Under the pieces are notes generated by a model. That model saw nothing but the letters and a program-made list of their open reading frames with translations, was not told the DNA's origin and did not search any database. Position numbers and translations under genes: made by a program. From Scleroderma bovista (taxonomy: Eukaryota; Basidiomycota; Agaricomycetes; Boletales; Sclerodermataceae), in the NCBI GenBank assembly GCA_037178675.1, contig JAYMGJ010000598.1:1-64000 (forward strand): a DNA stretch of 64,000 bases. Direction: 5' to 3'. Shown one piece after another: positions 10,898 to 22,604 of this stretch; the stretch's first letter is position 1, and each line of letters starts with the position of its first letter.

Positions 10898-11786
10898 ATG
10901 GTCCCTCAGATACGCATCTCTACAAATTCTGCACACTTCCACCATGTGGCTGAAATTCTCTCATACCATCTCCATAATCTTGGGTGCCGCCACGCCTATA
11001 TCGGCGGATTTGCTTGCACGGCCTTGGGCGGCCAACGATCTACACAGATAGGTACTTTTCCGTTCAGTGCCCGTCGATTTGTCTAATGGCTACTCTCAAC
11101 ACGATCTTGACCTCTTGATTTCCAAGGATTCTCCGTTGGATGCGCAGACGCTACGAACCAGACTTACGAACCTAGATGGACATTTCGTTATCTATGGTAC
11201 CACTTTATATTATGTTCAGGCAGGATTCAAATCACCTTTCTTTCTTGCGTGAACTTACTGGTTCCGAACATAGGATGTTCCAGAACAGGGCAGAGATGTG
11301 CGGCAACACCTCACGGAGAGTTTATGTAATGTCAAGATAGAGACTTTACCAGGCGGCGCCATAGGCCTTCCCAACACACCACAACCATGCTACATGATCC
11401 AAGGACCAAACGGATATCGCAAGTGCTCATGCTATCTTTTTCCGGACCATTAATAACCCATCAAACTGATCGGACATACAGAAATCCCAATCCTCCACCC
11501 CTCCATCTTGATAATCACCAAGTTAAAGCGATGGATCCAAAATTGTTCCCCCACTCGGCCTAAATCAATTCAACAACACTCGAATGATGAACAGGACCTC
11601 TTTCTTTTGATCGACTGGATGTCTCAGCGAGGGGTCAAGATCGACTGTGAAGCATACCAAGGAAAGGGAAAGGAAGAGATCAGAGGTTATCTTAGAGAGG
11701 TCCGCAATTTATGTTCCCAGGGGATGGGCAATCAGACTTTACTGGACAAACTTATGTTGGTTACAAATGCCGAGGATTGGTTGTAA
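10898..11786 (+). CDS. Nucleotidyltransferase-superfamily-like fungal protein
   Basis: I recognise an uncharacterised fungal nucleotidyltransferase-like family from HAYIGGFACTALGGQRSTQ followed by DLDLLIS (the DxD-type metal site of the fold) and later IPILHPSILIITKLKRW. Exons 10898-11047, 11103-11219, 11274-11418 and 11482-11786 add up to 238 residues in frame, but only if unusual introns are allowed. Intron 1 would start AT and end AC (join RSTQ-DLDLL). Intron 2 is GC-AG (CAG|GCAGG), or a weak GTTCAG donor six bases earlier. Intron 3 is a clean GC-AG intron with donor GCAAGT. Without these the frame is broken at each junction, so a decaying gene is the alternative. It is the divergent partner of 9925-10804. 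Confidence 0.6.
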
Positions 11787-12654
11787 GGTATGTAACGTCA
11801 ACGTCATTCTGTCATAGAACAACTGTCAGTGGGTTCTATTCAGATGAAACATACCAAGTCGGAAATCGATGAAGTACATAAGCGAAGCGATGAAAATCTT
11901 GAAGTCAAGTCGAGCATGTTCGGAAGAAGAAATTCAAGAACAAAAGTGAGAGGGAATCTTATTCTTGTTTTCAGCTATGTACAGGAGCTCCCACATATTA
12001 GAAGTGGACAAAGAACAAAGAGGTTGGAAGAACAGGTACAAAGTGCCAAGTCGAGGTACATCTAAGTAAGGTATAGTCTCGAAATACTAGGCACGAGGAA
12101 TTACATTAATGCAGTGATAAGGTGAAATGATGTGATGACAGAGAAAAGAGGTACACGAGGAAAGAGAGAAAGAAAACATACTATCTATGACATCGATGTT
12201 GACGTCGGCGGCGAGGCATGAGTTGCGATGCGAGACGTTCGAGACGGACGTGATATGTGTGAAAGCGTGAAATGGCGAGATTTTGTAGTAGACAGCGCGA
12301 GACTTCCTTACAGGTACTAGATAGGGAAGGGGCGTTTCAGGTTTACTAGTAATTTGTGTCCTCGTACTTATGTACATGAAATGCGGGGTCGGTCGGCGGT
12401 AAAACCTGCTTTCTTGATCTCAGAATTCAAGGGAAATGCAGAAATTTAGGATCAACCAGTGATTCTCATTCATCATACTAACAAGACATTAACTAAGGTA
12501 TAAAGAAGTGGACGTGTCTCAATTGTAAAATGAAGACGAAGGGACATGGTTGTCAGTCAATCGTAAAAGGTCATTGGCAGAATCCAGTTCCACCGCATCA
12601 TGTCGTGACTCGAACCAAGCTTTTCCTTGCTGCTCCGGATCAATTGAGGCGAGT
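11787..12654. other. Intergenic, no gene seen
   Basis: About 870 bases between the nucleotidyltransferase-like gene and the 3' end of the esterase-like gene. Short open frames on both strands are Lys/Arg- or Ser-rich and match nothing I recognise. AT-rich stretches look like ordinary 3' flank. Confidence 0.5.
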
Positions 12655-14965
12655 TCAAAGCCCCAGTTGCGTCTGGAGGTCGCTCAGATAGAGTATGCTC
12701 TCCCGACGGTAATCATCTTGTGTGATGTCCAAGACTCGGTCCTGCTCAAACGTAAGCAATGTTCCGTTGGGGCTGGAGTTATACAAAGGCCACTGGATTG
12801 CGGAGAGTTTACTCGGAGGGTTAGGAGAAGACGGATAGCCTCCGGCAGGGACGTTAGGGTTCAGGTTGTACGCAAAGTTGACTAGATCGATAGGTTAATA
12901 TCTGGGTCACTCCTAACTACTTTTGATAAACTCACCAAGGGCATCAGTGCCGACAAAATCAGGAGTGGGGGTCAACACATAGAACTCTTGGAGATCAGAC
13001 TCGTGAAACGAGCCGAGACCGATATACTTCTGAGCACGGAACACTTCCATTCTCCCTGTTAGCAAAAAGGTAGATGGCGATTATGAGAAAAAACGTACAG
13101 TAGCTCCATACTTTCTGAGTGGCAGAAGTGATCGCCAAGCTGTAGCGACGGGGAGCCTGGAAGTAGTAGTCACCCTGGAAAGCTGCAAGACGCTTGTACT
13201 CGGGACTAAAGGAAGAAATCAGCGAATAAAAATACCCCCGAAACACAGCGGACGTACGTGAGTGTGAAGTTAGTCCCAGTCCCGAAGGGAGAACCCTGTA
13301 ATAATTAATGTCAGAAGGCTATGAAGAGAGTGGTCAACGAGTCGTACCTCGCTTGGATCTGAGGTATATGCCTCTGCGAGTCCCTGCATTTGAGTCTCGT
13401 TGGCAGTGGGAATGAAGCTATGGACTACGATGAGACAAGTACTTCCCCCTATGGCAATCACTTACTTCGATTGCACGTAGCTGACGAACTCATGATCCGT
13501 TCTAAAGGCGTGGGGATGTCAGTATTGCATATTTGTCATTTTTCTTTGCTAACTCACGTCACGTTCATGTTGATGAGGGAGAAGAGTCTGAATCAAGCGT
13601 TAGCTGTCGGAAACCCGTTTTTGTCATTACACTCACGTTCCCTCGTCCTCGACATTACCCGCAATGATAGGAATCTTTAGCGTTCCAGTGAGCAAGACAA
13701 CCAAATACTAACATAAAAAACCTAATGGAGTTGCCTTTAGTGGGGTTGGTGCAGTTGGTATACCCAACCAATTGGTTATAGATTTGGGTCTCATTCGCCT
13801 GCTCCATAGGGTGAGTAAACCCTGATTGCTGTTCATTTATCTGTCAAGGTCTATCTCGGTCTATCTCCATGCAAGAGTTGGGGACGTACCGTGACTGCGC
13901 CCCGGCGGAGCAGTTCATTCAGCTGGCCATCAAACGCAACCATGTGCAGCCAGATCGAGATGGCGCCGGCTCTCTGACCCCACCTGATTTACTTCGAGTC
14001 GTTGCGCCTGCATCCGAGTACTAATACATACTCAATCACTCGAGATGGGTCTCCTCCAAAGGATTCAATGTTTTCTTGGACCCATTTCAAGGCCATGCGC
14101 TCTACGGGGCATGTCAGACTGGACTGAAATAGTACTATGGCCTAGCAGTGCAAAAACTTACGGTCATACAGGCCAACATTAGTCGAACCTTCTTGCAAGA
14201 CTTCTTCACTATAAAGGAACCCAAAAGCTGGCAACATTCTCAGCATGTGTGATGCAGGTGACCTCGACAGCGAGTAACGCACCGACTCCACTTCCTAGAG
14301 CAGCTGAACGGACAACAATGGGGGCACCATTGTAAGGGGAAGAATCGCCAGATTCAAAAGCTCCGCCGTGGAGCCACTTAAAAATGTATATGTCACTTAA
14401 CCACTTCATCCAATACCCACTGTGACATACCACGACAACAGATAGCTTAGAGCTTGCAGTAACACCAGCAGGGCGAATAACATTCAGGTACAAACCTATA
14501 AATATATGATTGTATGCCTTGGAATAAATCATCAACGAGGAACCTACAATCTTCAGATTGAGTAGTGTTGGAAGTTGGCATCAATTCAGCAATAACCTGC
14601 GGGGCACCCTCTAGGAGAGGGGTGTCTGCCAAGGTTGCGTTGGGCTGCAAGGGAACCTGCTGAGGGCAAGAATTGTCAAACTTGATTGCTTGCTGTACCC
14701 CAGAGATGTTCTGCGGAGGCTGAGGACCCTGGTGAGGACGTGAGGGAGTGTCAACTCAAACGATCTGAAGTTTAACTCACGGCGGCTGAGCATAGGGAAT
14801 GGCAAGGAAGGACTCGGTTGAGTTAGTGGAGAAACCCTGGAAAAAGCCATAAGAAAGATCGATTATTGGACCTGCACTTGGCCCGCGGGAGAGAGGAATA
14901 GCAAGGACACCAATGTCCTGAGCAAACGAAGCAAAAATAAACGAAGTGAAAAAGAAAGAAAACAT
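12655..14965 (-). CDS. Secreted type-B carboxylesterase relative lacking catalytic serine
   Basis: A many-exon gene of the type-B carboxylesterase/lipase family. The N-terminus MFSFFFTSFIFASFAQDIGV is a signal peptide. Then come SYGFFQG, ESFLAIPYAQPP, SEDC-LYLNVIRPAG, WLHGGAFESG (oxyanion hole) and FGGDPSRV. At the nucleophile elbow the family motif GESAG reads GQRAG (join at 13992-13991 region, WGQRAGAIS), so the catalytic Ser is Arg. The acidic residue (NVEDEGTLF) and the His (FHESDL) of the triad remain. The expected strand with NYRL after YNGAPIVVRSAALG is hard to recover in frame and may be shortened. The C-terminus is NFAYNLNPN ... WPLYNSS ending at the TGA at 12655. It is either a non-catalytic homologue or an early pseudogene. 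Confidence 0.7.
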
Positions 14966-16427
14966 GTCGAATGAGAAATGTGACTGGAGGTACGAACAGC
15001 GATATGGGAGTCCTGACCTTTTATCCCTTGGCTTGCTTCACAAATGCAGTCGAGTAGTCTGACCGATTCACGTGCTATGCTTTCGCCACCGCCATCTTCT
15101 CGCAGAAATCAATCGGCATTCGGTGACGCAATTTGGCGATGCAGAACGATGAATCTTCGGGAGCGTTTTTAAAAATAACATACGAATATGGATTTTGAGA
15201 GGTCACAAAATTGCCCATGTATCCCCTTTGTTATTAATGTTATAATTTTCCATCGTGTGATGGGACAGAAATCCTACAATTGATTGGCGGCAGCTAGTCA
15301 AGCATGGCTGAGAAACTGTCGATGTCAGAACACCCAAAGTGGAAATGGATTGAATACATAGCTGGCTTCTGATGGTTTCGGCGTGAATTCTGTGAGGCAA
15401 GCGTTTGCTGAAATCGAACCGATATTGACAGATTAGTACACATCTAATGGACCTGCCCGTGGCTGTCACAGAAGGCCCGAATAAACGAATTTCAACTGCT
15501 CGTCCAGTGCATATCCGATGATACGCCCTGCTGTGCCACTAGAGGGCCGTCAACGACGGCAAAAACCTTGTTCCAAACAAGTCATGTTGCCCAAACCAAA
15601 TGCAAAGATGAATGGCTGGTGGAACTAGATTGCCAAACGCAGAAACAATGGAACGGGTAATGGTTGCGGCTTAGAGTAGTTGGAGCTTGTCGTGTTGTCG
15701 GTGTTTCAATACACTGGACCCTGCATATGTGAGGATGCTACACAAATGCTACACATGAACACATGATTTGAACCGGAGAGCGAATTAGCGGGGGTTCAAA
15801 AAACCGTGACGCATTGCATTTCCAGTTTCAGTGATCTTGTTTGGAAGAAGGTGATGTTCAGTGTTCAATTAGCTCACCTATTACCCAACAAATCTCCACA
15901 GCAGCAACGGTAGAAATTCCGTGATCAAGATTCCATGGACATGGACTATACAAGTAATAGAATTGCCTTCAGACAACTGTCTCTTGACCGCCGCATCGCC
16001 AAGGGATAGGTTTGGTGGGTGCCGTTCTGTGTCCCCAGCCTATTCAAATTGATATCAAGTCACAACTCACCGCATCAGGCTGCCTTTGACCTGCCACCGC
16101 TTAAATTTGGGAACTGCATCAGTACGGTTACTCTGATGGCGGTGGGGTAGTTGAAAGTTGAAAACTGTCAATGTTGGGCCCGTGCTTACTAATACTACAA
16201 CTTGGATCCAAATTGCACCGGTGGCAATAGAGGTCTCTTAGACCAAGCCTGGTCACCCAACTCCTCTCAGGTCTCGACGGTCCCAATAATATGAGCATCA
16301 CGACAACCAGCACGCAGTCAGCTATGATAATGATGACAACGGCCACAATTACCACTGTACTGCCAGCACGACGCGGTGCGACAGCAGGATTACCACCGCA
16401 CGAACAACGACATTCACCACCACCATT
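14966..16427. other. Intergenic, no gene seen
   Basis: About 1.46 kb upstream of the esterase-like gene up to the right inverted-repeat arm. I find no recognisable coding segment or RNA gene. From about 16280 the sequence turns into CCACCA/GACAAC-rich low-complexity DNA that runs up to the arm boundary, similar in character to 905-1640. Confidence 0.5.
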
Positions 16428-17148
16428 ACTAGGTTGGGAACTAGAGGAACGCATCGTGAGTTACGACATGGCGGGGTCCACCACTCACCTCGCATTGCAC
16501 GGAACCATGGAGAGCCCAGCGTGCAGTGCTGTTTCTTCTCTTGAGGCGCCACACCTTATCCGCTCCCAGATCGGGGATAAGGAGTTCTTCGCCTGTGGGG
16601 TCCATTGTGTTGAATATGGTCTGGTGGGGGTGTGACGAAGCTTGGCGGGCCTTGTTCGGACCAGCAGTAGAAAAGGGCATCGATAACGTCCAGAGCTTGG
16701 GGGTGAGTATGAACGGGGGAGAGGTCGAGATTGGGAGCGTTGCCAAAGTTCCTGAAGAATACTGGGAAAACAATGTCATATTGGTGGTTGGAGGTGTTCA
16801 ACTTTCGGGCTGAGGGGAGTATATGAGTGACTAGGAACTTACATTGCCGATGATGAGCTCGTCTTCCAACACAAGAAGTGTGCAGGGGTCATTCCCCCCA
16901 CTCTGCGCCCTTGCCATGACCTCCCCTACTGGTCCTTGTCCATACTTGATGACAGCGATCTCGCCGTTAACTTGTTCGAGAACGGCAAATATCAGCGATC
17001 TGTCAGATGGATGAGACGCAACCCATGAAGGATGATCGCCAACGCGAGTCACTCCTAGGAGCTCGAGAGCCGGTGAAGAGTCTGGGTCGAATTGGAGCGT
17101 GTAGATGGCATCGGTGTATGACCCAGCGAGTATCCTGAGTGGAGGCAT
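16428..17148 (-). pseudogene. Truncated lactonase-family copy
   Basis: Exons 1 (17148-16843) and 2 (starting 16761) of the lactonase-like gene are duplicated here almost unchanged (MPPLRILAGSY start, YSSGTLATLPIS, HPHQ), but exon 3 is missing because the duplication stops inside intron 2. The intron 2 donor is also mutated: the left copy reads CACG-GTGCGT, this copy CACG-ATGCGT, so the frame runs into a stop after THDAFL. The last three or so propeller blades are lost. It is non-functional as a lactonase. Confidence 0.85.
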
Positions 17149-17873
17149 GGTCGAACAATAATGGGAGATCAACCGAAGGAGAAGACGCTCGCACACGTCC
17201 AAATCGTGACGGTGCTTGACACACCTTTAAGCCACAGGGTTGAACGATTGAACGTGGTTGGAGCTAAAGCGCTGACTTTAGAAGGACAGTGGTCCTTCAA
17301 AAGGGTCGAAGCTAGTCGCCCAAAGGATACTGTTCCTAGTCGTCGTTTGCGGGACGCCCTGTGACGTCCGCCAGCCATTCAACCTTAGTTCGCGTCAACT
17401 GCGGCTGCCATTGCCATACTCTATTGGATGAGCTGATCGCAATGTGTTCCAAGGGAGAAGGCTCTAGACAAAGCATTCAAAACGAACCTCTGAGTGACTG
17501 GCGCTGCATTCATCAATCATCTTATAGACACAGTGTGTGAGCAGAACGCCGTCCTCAGCGGAGACAGCCTTACATATCTGCCAGCTGTCTTGACTCGAGA
17601 CTAGTTCGTCACATGAGTACAACTTCCAGACTTAGCTTTGATCGAATCCTTGGACTTTTACTCGATGTACTCTCTCTCTGAGATCAACAGAAGGACACGG
17701 TGATCGCTTATTGTTGACGGAAAATGAATTTTCCAGTTGGTGGACTCGGAATGACTCCAACCCGTCGAATTCGACTCATCTACATACTACATAGTACTTC
17801 AGCGGCCAACAAGTCAGTATATTTACCATCTAGCTAATAGGTTGTCGGACTGACCTCGGATCCAAAGGTCGAC

Positions 17874-19067
17874 ATGACTGAGACAAATGATCTTCCCGCA
17901 GCAGCAATTCTTCCACGTGTGTTATTCGACACGCACGACGATTGTACACTTCCTGTAGAAAACAGCGTAGCACCTTGCCCAATCCTCTTGTTGCCGACGG
18001 AGTTGCTCATCAAAATATTCCTGTATGTACACTCAGAATGCCACCAGAAGAGCAGCCACATTCCGGAGGAACATGTCCCAGACTTTGAGCCAGAACTCCC
18101 GATGTACGGGATAGCTTACAACCCATACTCTCCAAGCCTATTCCCATACAACGTCGCCTCAGTATGCAGACGATGGAGGAACATATTGTGTTCTCCTTCC
18201 TTCCCCACATTCTGGACACAGCTGGTGTTTATCGTCGGAATAACTACTCCAGAAGCTATCCACGAAATTCTCAGCTGGTCCGGGACTTTGCCCCTTGAAC
18301 GGTCGGTAATACAGATCGACTCTCTTTGTCCAGTTGGCACAGATTGGCCCTGGTATGTGGAGCTGGGCGATGTAAAGGACGTGACACGAAGCATACTCAC
18401 GCAAATCAAACACTTTGCGACTATTAAATACTCCCTCACCCACAGTTCTTCACTTGCCATGGCCCGCATGGCTCTTGTTGGAAAAGCTAGGATGCTGCAA
18501 GCCCTTCACATGGAATATGAGGAGGACGATGGAGATTGCGGGTTCGAGGGACAACTGTGTGTACCTGAACAACTCGAAGGCAGACGTCCACCCTTCCACG
18601 GGTGGAAACTGATAACCCACAACGTCAAACACCTCAACGTGGACAACTACACATTCAAGCCCTGTTACCTGAAGTCCGATGGCTTCCACGATTTGCTCTG
18701 CTTGAGGTCGCTCACATTGTCTTGGCCACATCCTCGTCGGCACGATGAAGAGCTCGTCACTGGTGGACGTGGCAGGGTCCTTTTTGCTAACTTCATGCAA
18801 GTCTTGCAAGAAGCACCCATGTTAATGTCTTTAGCTGTTCGGAATGAGCAGTTCGATGGCATGGAGCCAGAGAAGGATTTCGAAGTGGAGTAGTATGACC
18901 TCCCTTGCCTCCGCTTTGTCAATTTCGATGGCGTCAGCATGCGGTTTGTTACACACTTTCACTGCTCGGTCAACATTGACCTGGAAAACCTCGTAGTTGT
19001 GCACTTGTCGATATCAGATTCCCGAGTTGACACCTTCCAGGCTCAGGACCTGCAGCTAGTCAGCTGA
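17874..19067 (+). pseudogene. F-box protein copy B, premature stop
   Basis: The frame is open from MTETNDLPAAAILP through the F-box (LPTELLIKIFLY ... NVASVCRRWRNILCSPSFP) and most of the LRR-like region to residue 339, then stops at a TAG (18891-18893). The left-arm copy reads GTG GAG TAT GAC here; this copy reads GTG GAG TAG TAT GAC, so one extra TAG triplet creates the stop. The same frame continues after it for about 58 codons to TGA at 19065-19067. The truncated product still has the F-box and might bind Skp1, so complete loss of function is not proven. It is free of the 7-base frameshift seen in the left copy. Confidence 0.75.
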
Positions 19068-19440
19068 CTTGATAGTAACCCGTCCTTGTAGGCTATACCT
19101 TGTTCCCCTCCGATCCAGTCTGTGGAAGTGATGGTCCATTTCCCAGTTATTTATCAACCCCATACCATGCACTGATTCACAGTGGCACAGAATCTGGAAA
19201 ACCGATAGCTTGGATTGGATTAGATGTGCTGCAGCAAAGTATGCTGCCAAGTGGACCTACCCTGCACATCTGAGTTCCCGGTCAAGATTCTATTAGCCTC
19301 ACCCTTTCACAGGCATTTCGGAGTTTCATCTTAGCACTCAGGCCTACATGCACCAATAGTTGCTGTAACTTCCATTATTTAATATACAATAGAGGGACAT
19401 GTTCCATATGTACATGACCTATATTGCATGGGCTTAAAGC

Positions 19441-21868
19441 TTAATCTTCGTCATACACTATTGATGCAGGGCCCCTGCAGTTCGAGGTTTGTGAGACAAT
19501 GTTTCTGGGGGGTTAATTGGACTGTACCTCTTTTCAACACCCTATAGGTTTTCAAAATGTTAGTGATCATACAGGCACAGAATGGGGAGGTACAAACATT
19601 TTCTAACCAGCTGATTTGTGCCTTTAACTCAGTAAGGCCAAATAATAAGATCACATCAAAGTCAATGCAATAATAAGTTTTTCCCTCAGGTGATTTCTTT
19701 GGAAGGAGTGCAGCAGCAGCCACAGATGTATCTGCGAGGATTTGACAATTCTGTGTAAAAGCAGCTATTCAAGGTGTCAGATATCAGATGCCAGCCTAAA
19801 GGGGAATATATACAGGGTTCAATGTCTTCCCAGCATGGAGCATGGAGCATTCCCCTGTAAACAGATAGGTTACAAGAAATGCTGGCACAGTCGGCTGCGG
19901 ATTCTCTATATTGATGGAAGGTAGCCCGAAATTCTTGCTGTTCAGAAACTTGAGTTCCCTGAAAGGTGTCAGGCTTTCAATGTGTTGCAATCATAGATGG
20001 TACCACTTTTTTCAGTATCGAACTGAATCCATTTGGTAAAATCCAAGAGCCACCAAGGTCACGAAATTTGGTGTTCTCCCTGGAAACATGATCAGCTCGC
20101 TTGGAGTCGAAGGTCCATGTACAAGAGATCCCATAAGTCAGTTTGGCTACCCTTGCTGTGATCAAATGGTCAATATTGTATGACACAGCTCCATCTGCGA
20201 CAGCCTTGTTGCTGGTATAAAGTAGATATAGTGAGAATTCGGAGGCAACAATTCCAATATCAAACATACGGGCGATTTGGTGGTCGGCATAAAATGACAT
20301 GTGAGAAGTTTGGGTGTAGTTTGAGCCGTGTAAACAAGAAATCACTAGCAGCATAACCACCAACTAGGAATACATGCTATACTGCATTTTAGTACTAATC
20401 AGGACCCTGTACAGAGAAAGGATCACCTTGATAGGCATGCATGCCACCTTTTGTTGTTCATCAAATACCTCTGCAATTGCCTCAATAGAGGGCTCAAAGA
20501 ACTTGGCAACTTCATCACTATGTGGAATTTAGGATACTATCGAGCTGGAAAGGTACATATTTAAATACTCACCCAGGTATTTTGAGCTGGCCTGCCCGGA
20601 TATCATGCTCAGGATCTTTGTCTCGTATAGTCCCAAATTTGATGTATTGAGGGTCTGCAGCATTACGAAACCTGAGTTTTGTAGTTTTATCAAAAATGTT
20701 GGCCATATGTTCAACTACTTCTGGAGCACCATAAGGTGAATTAGCAAGCTTGGCTGGTGGTTTCAATTGAAAGGCAGATAGTTGCATATCCAGACTAGTA
20801 CCCACTCTGAAGGAACCGTTGTGCACGGAAAGTGACAAATACAGATCCTTGAAGGCGACCTAAATGTCCATTACTAGGCCTCTGCACTCTGATAAAAGTA
20901 GCATAGGCACTTACATTCAGCTGGGACAATCTCTTTCACAGATATGGCAGATGGTGAAGACACAACACAATATGTGCTAACATCAATAGTACCACCTCCA
21001 GCATCAATGATAGCAACACCTTGGTAGTCCTCACATTCTGTGCAATGTTGTCAGTCAGGCACACCACTCAAAACATGGCAAGTCAGAGACCATACCTGAA
21101 GCAAGTGTAGTCATCATGCAAAAATGCAAACTAGCTTCCCCTTCTGTTAGGAGATGAAGTTGCAACTGCCCCTTTTCCCCACTGGGAACAAGCCCTGCAA
21201 GCTCTGCAGCTCGTCGAATTTGCTGCTGTTGAGGACCTTCCCATCCATTTGGATGTGTGAGGACAAATTCAATCCTATTCCCAAATGATTTCCACATGCT
21301 AGCACCACTGGCATGTGATTCTACAATGAAGTTACGTGCACAGTTAAACAGGTATTTCATGAAGTCACTGAGGACCTGAACTGCACTTAGGCCTTTTGGA
21401 AGGGGAGGGATATCATTATCTCCGATGTGAGATGACGATAAATGTTTTGAGCGCAGATGTAGCTTCCACCTGCATACCACAAACGTATAACTCCTGGTCA
21501 GCATCATACTAATTACATGGTAGGTGCTTACCACACAACTTTGATCCAATTTTCATCCTGTGCCTGCTCAATGACATGTTCTTGTAGAGCCTCAGCACCA
21601 ACTGCACGGACAGTGTACTCCTGGTCATAGTAGAGGACGGACGGAATCTTGTGATCACCTTCAATATGCTCTTGTGCTGGATACCTGTGGCAGTAATATA
21701 TCTTACCTGTATTCAAGTTAGATCTAGTACTTACCTGGTCACTCCATGTATCTCCGGTATTTCTCCTGGATCAAGGATGCAGTATGAGATTCCACTGTAT
21801 GTAGTCCCCACATCAAAAGCAAGGACCAATTTTCGTGCATGTCCTTGAAAGGGCGCCTTTGGAACCAT
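19441..21868 (-). CDS. HSPA12-like Hsp70-family ATPase, copy B
   Basis: Mirror copy of gene A with the same thirteen-exon layout. The start MVPKAPFQGHARKLVLAFDV and the stop after VYDED (TAA at 19443-19441) are conserved. The phosphate-1 loop DVGTTYSGISY, GGGTIDVS and FLVGGYAASDF motifs are intact. All junctions I checked keep the frame; differences from A are substitutions plus one extra codon (SPSAISVKE against SPSVSVKE). The 14-nt microexon is at 19528-19541. No lesion was found, so both arms of the duplication may express a working protein. Its 3' end is convergent with F-box copy B. Confidence 0.85.
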
Positions 21869-22034
21869 GTTGTCTACCGACTGTGAATCAAGTTGGAAGG
21901 AAGAGACGAAGGTAGAGCCCCTTTAAGTTACTAGCTCCATTTTATTCAAACCTACCCCTAATCCCTTATGCTGCCAAAAGGAGCTGAATGGGCAAGGATA
22001 GCACACTTATCGAATTCGTCACTGGTGGTCGTCA

Positions 22035-22604
22035 TTGTCAACTCGTTGAACTGCTCGAAAGGTGTGAATCGTATGGTATACCCGTTACGCTGCGATTACT
22101 AATCAGCAGACCAGTGTATCATACAACATGGACAATGACGATGATATGTCCACCACAAACGCCAACTATCACCAAACCGACACCACCACCACATTCTGCA
22201 CGTATATATTGCCCACTTCCTTGTGAGTGGCAGTCCGTACACGCTAAGTGCATATATCCCCATTTACGTTCTCATCGTAGTTTTAGTGTCTTTTGCTGGA
22301 ATTCGTCGCCCAGTGTAACTTCCCTTCGACGTTCAGGCCTACATCAACGTTTTGACGATATTGACCCTCTTGTTCGCACCCATTGTCGTCACTACAACCT
22401 CCACCGCCTCCTGCTCGCAATCAAGCAGCTCGCCTTCATCTGGGGTTCGTCATGGGTATGGCTCACCCGCGCTGCGGGTTTTCCCATGGGTATGCAGGTA
22501 TCATATAAGTTTATCGTGCTAGCTATCCACGGCGTAATGTCAGGTAAGTACTCCTGCTTTTTTCATTACACCACTTACCATCACACCGCTGCCTAGGCAA
22601 GAGC
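22035..22604. other. Intergenic, no gene seen
   Basis: About 570 bases beyond the right arm. One long open frame on plus (to 22596) has no domain features and no conserved start; it is Ser/His/Pro-rich and starts inside the arm. I do not call a gene. Confidence 0.45.

Larger units (their letters stand above)
16428..22034. repeat. Inverted duplication 1, right arm
   Basis: Reverse-complement copy of about 1703-7396. It carries a truncated lactonase-like copy (-), the second F-box copy (+) and Hsp70-like gene B (-). Its inner end at 16428 passes straight from lactonase intron 2 into GGTGGT-rich low-complexity DNA. Its outer end lies near 22034 (GACGAATTCG region). Gene order and intergenic DNA are preserved throughout. 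Confidence 0.9.

Noticed and set aside
16128..16454. Minus-strand frame with a hydrophobic stretch (VVIVAVVIIIIADCVLVVVM)
   Set aside because: The hydrophobic run is translated from CAACGACA/ATGATG-type low-complexity DNA at the edge of the inverted repeat and starts inside lactonase intron remnants.
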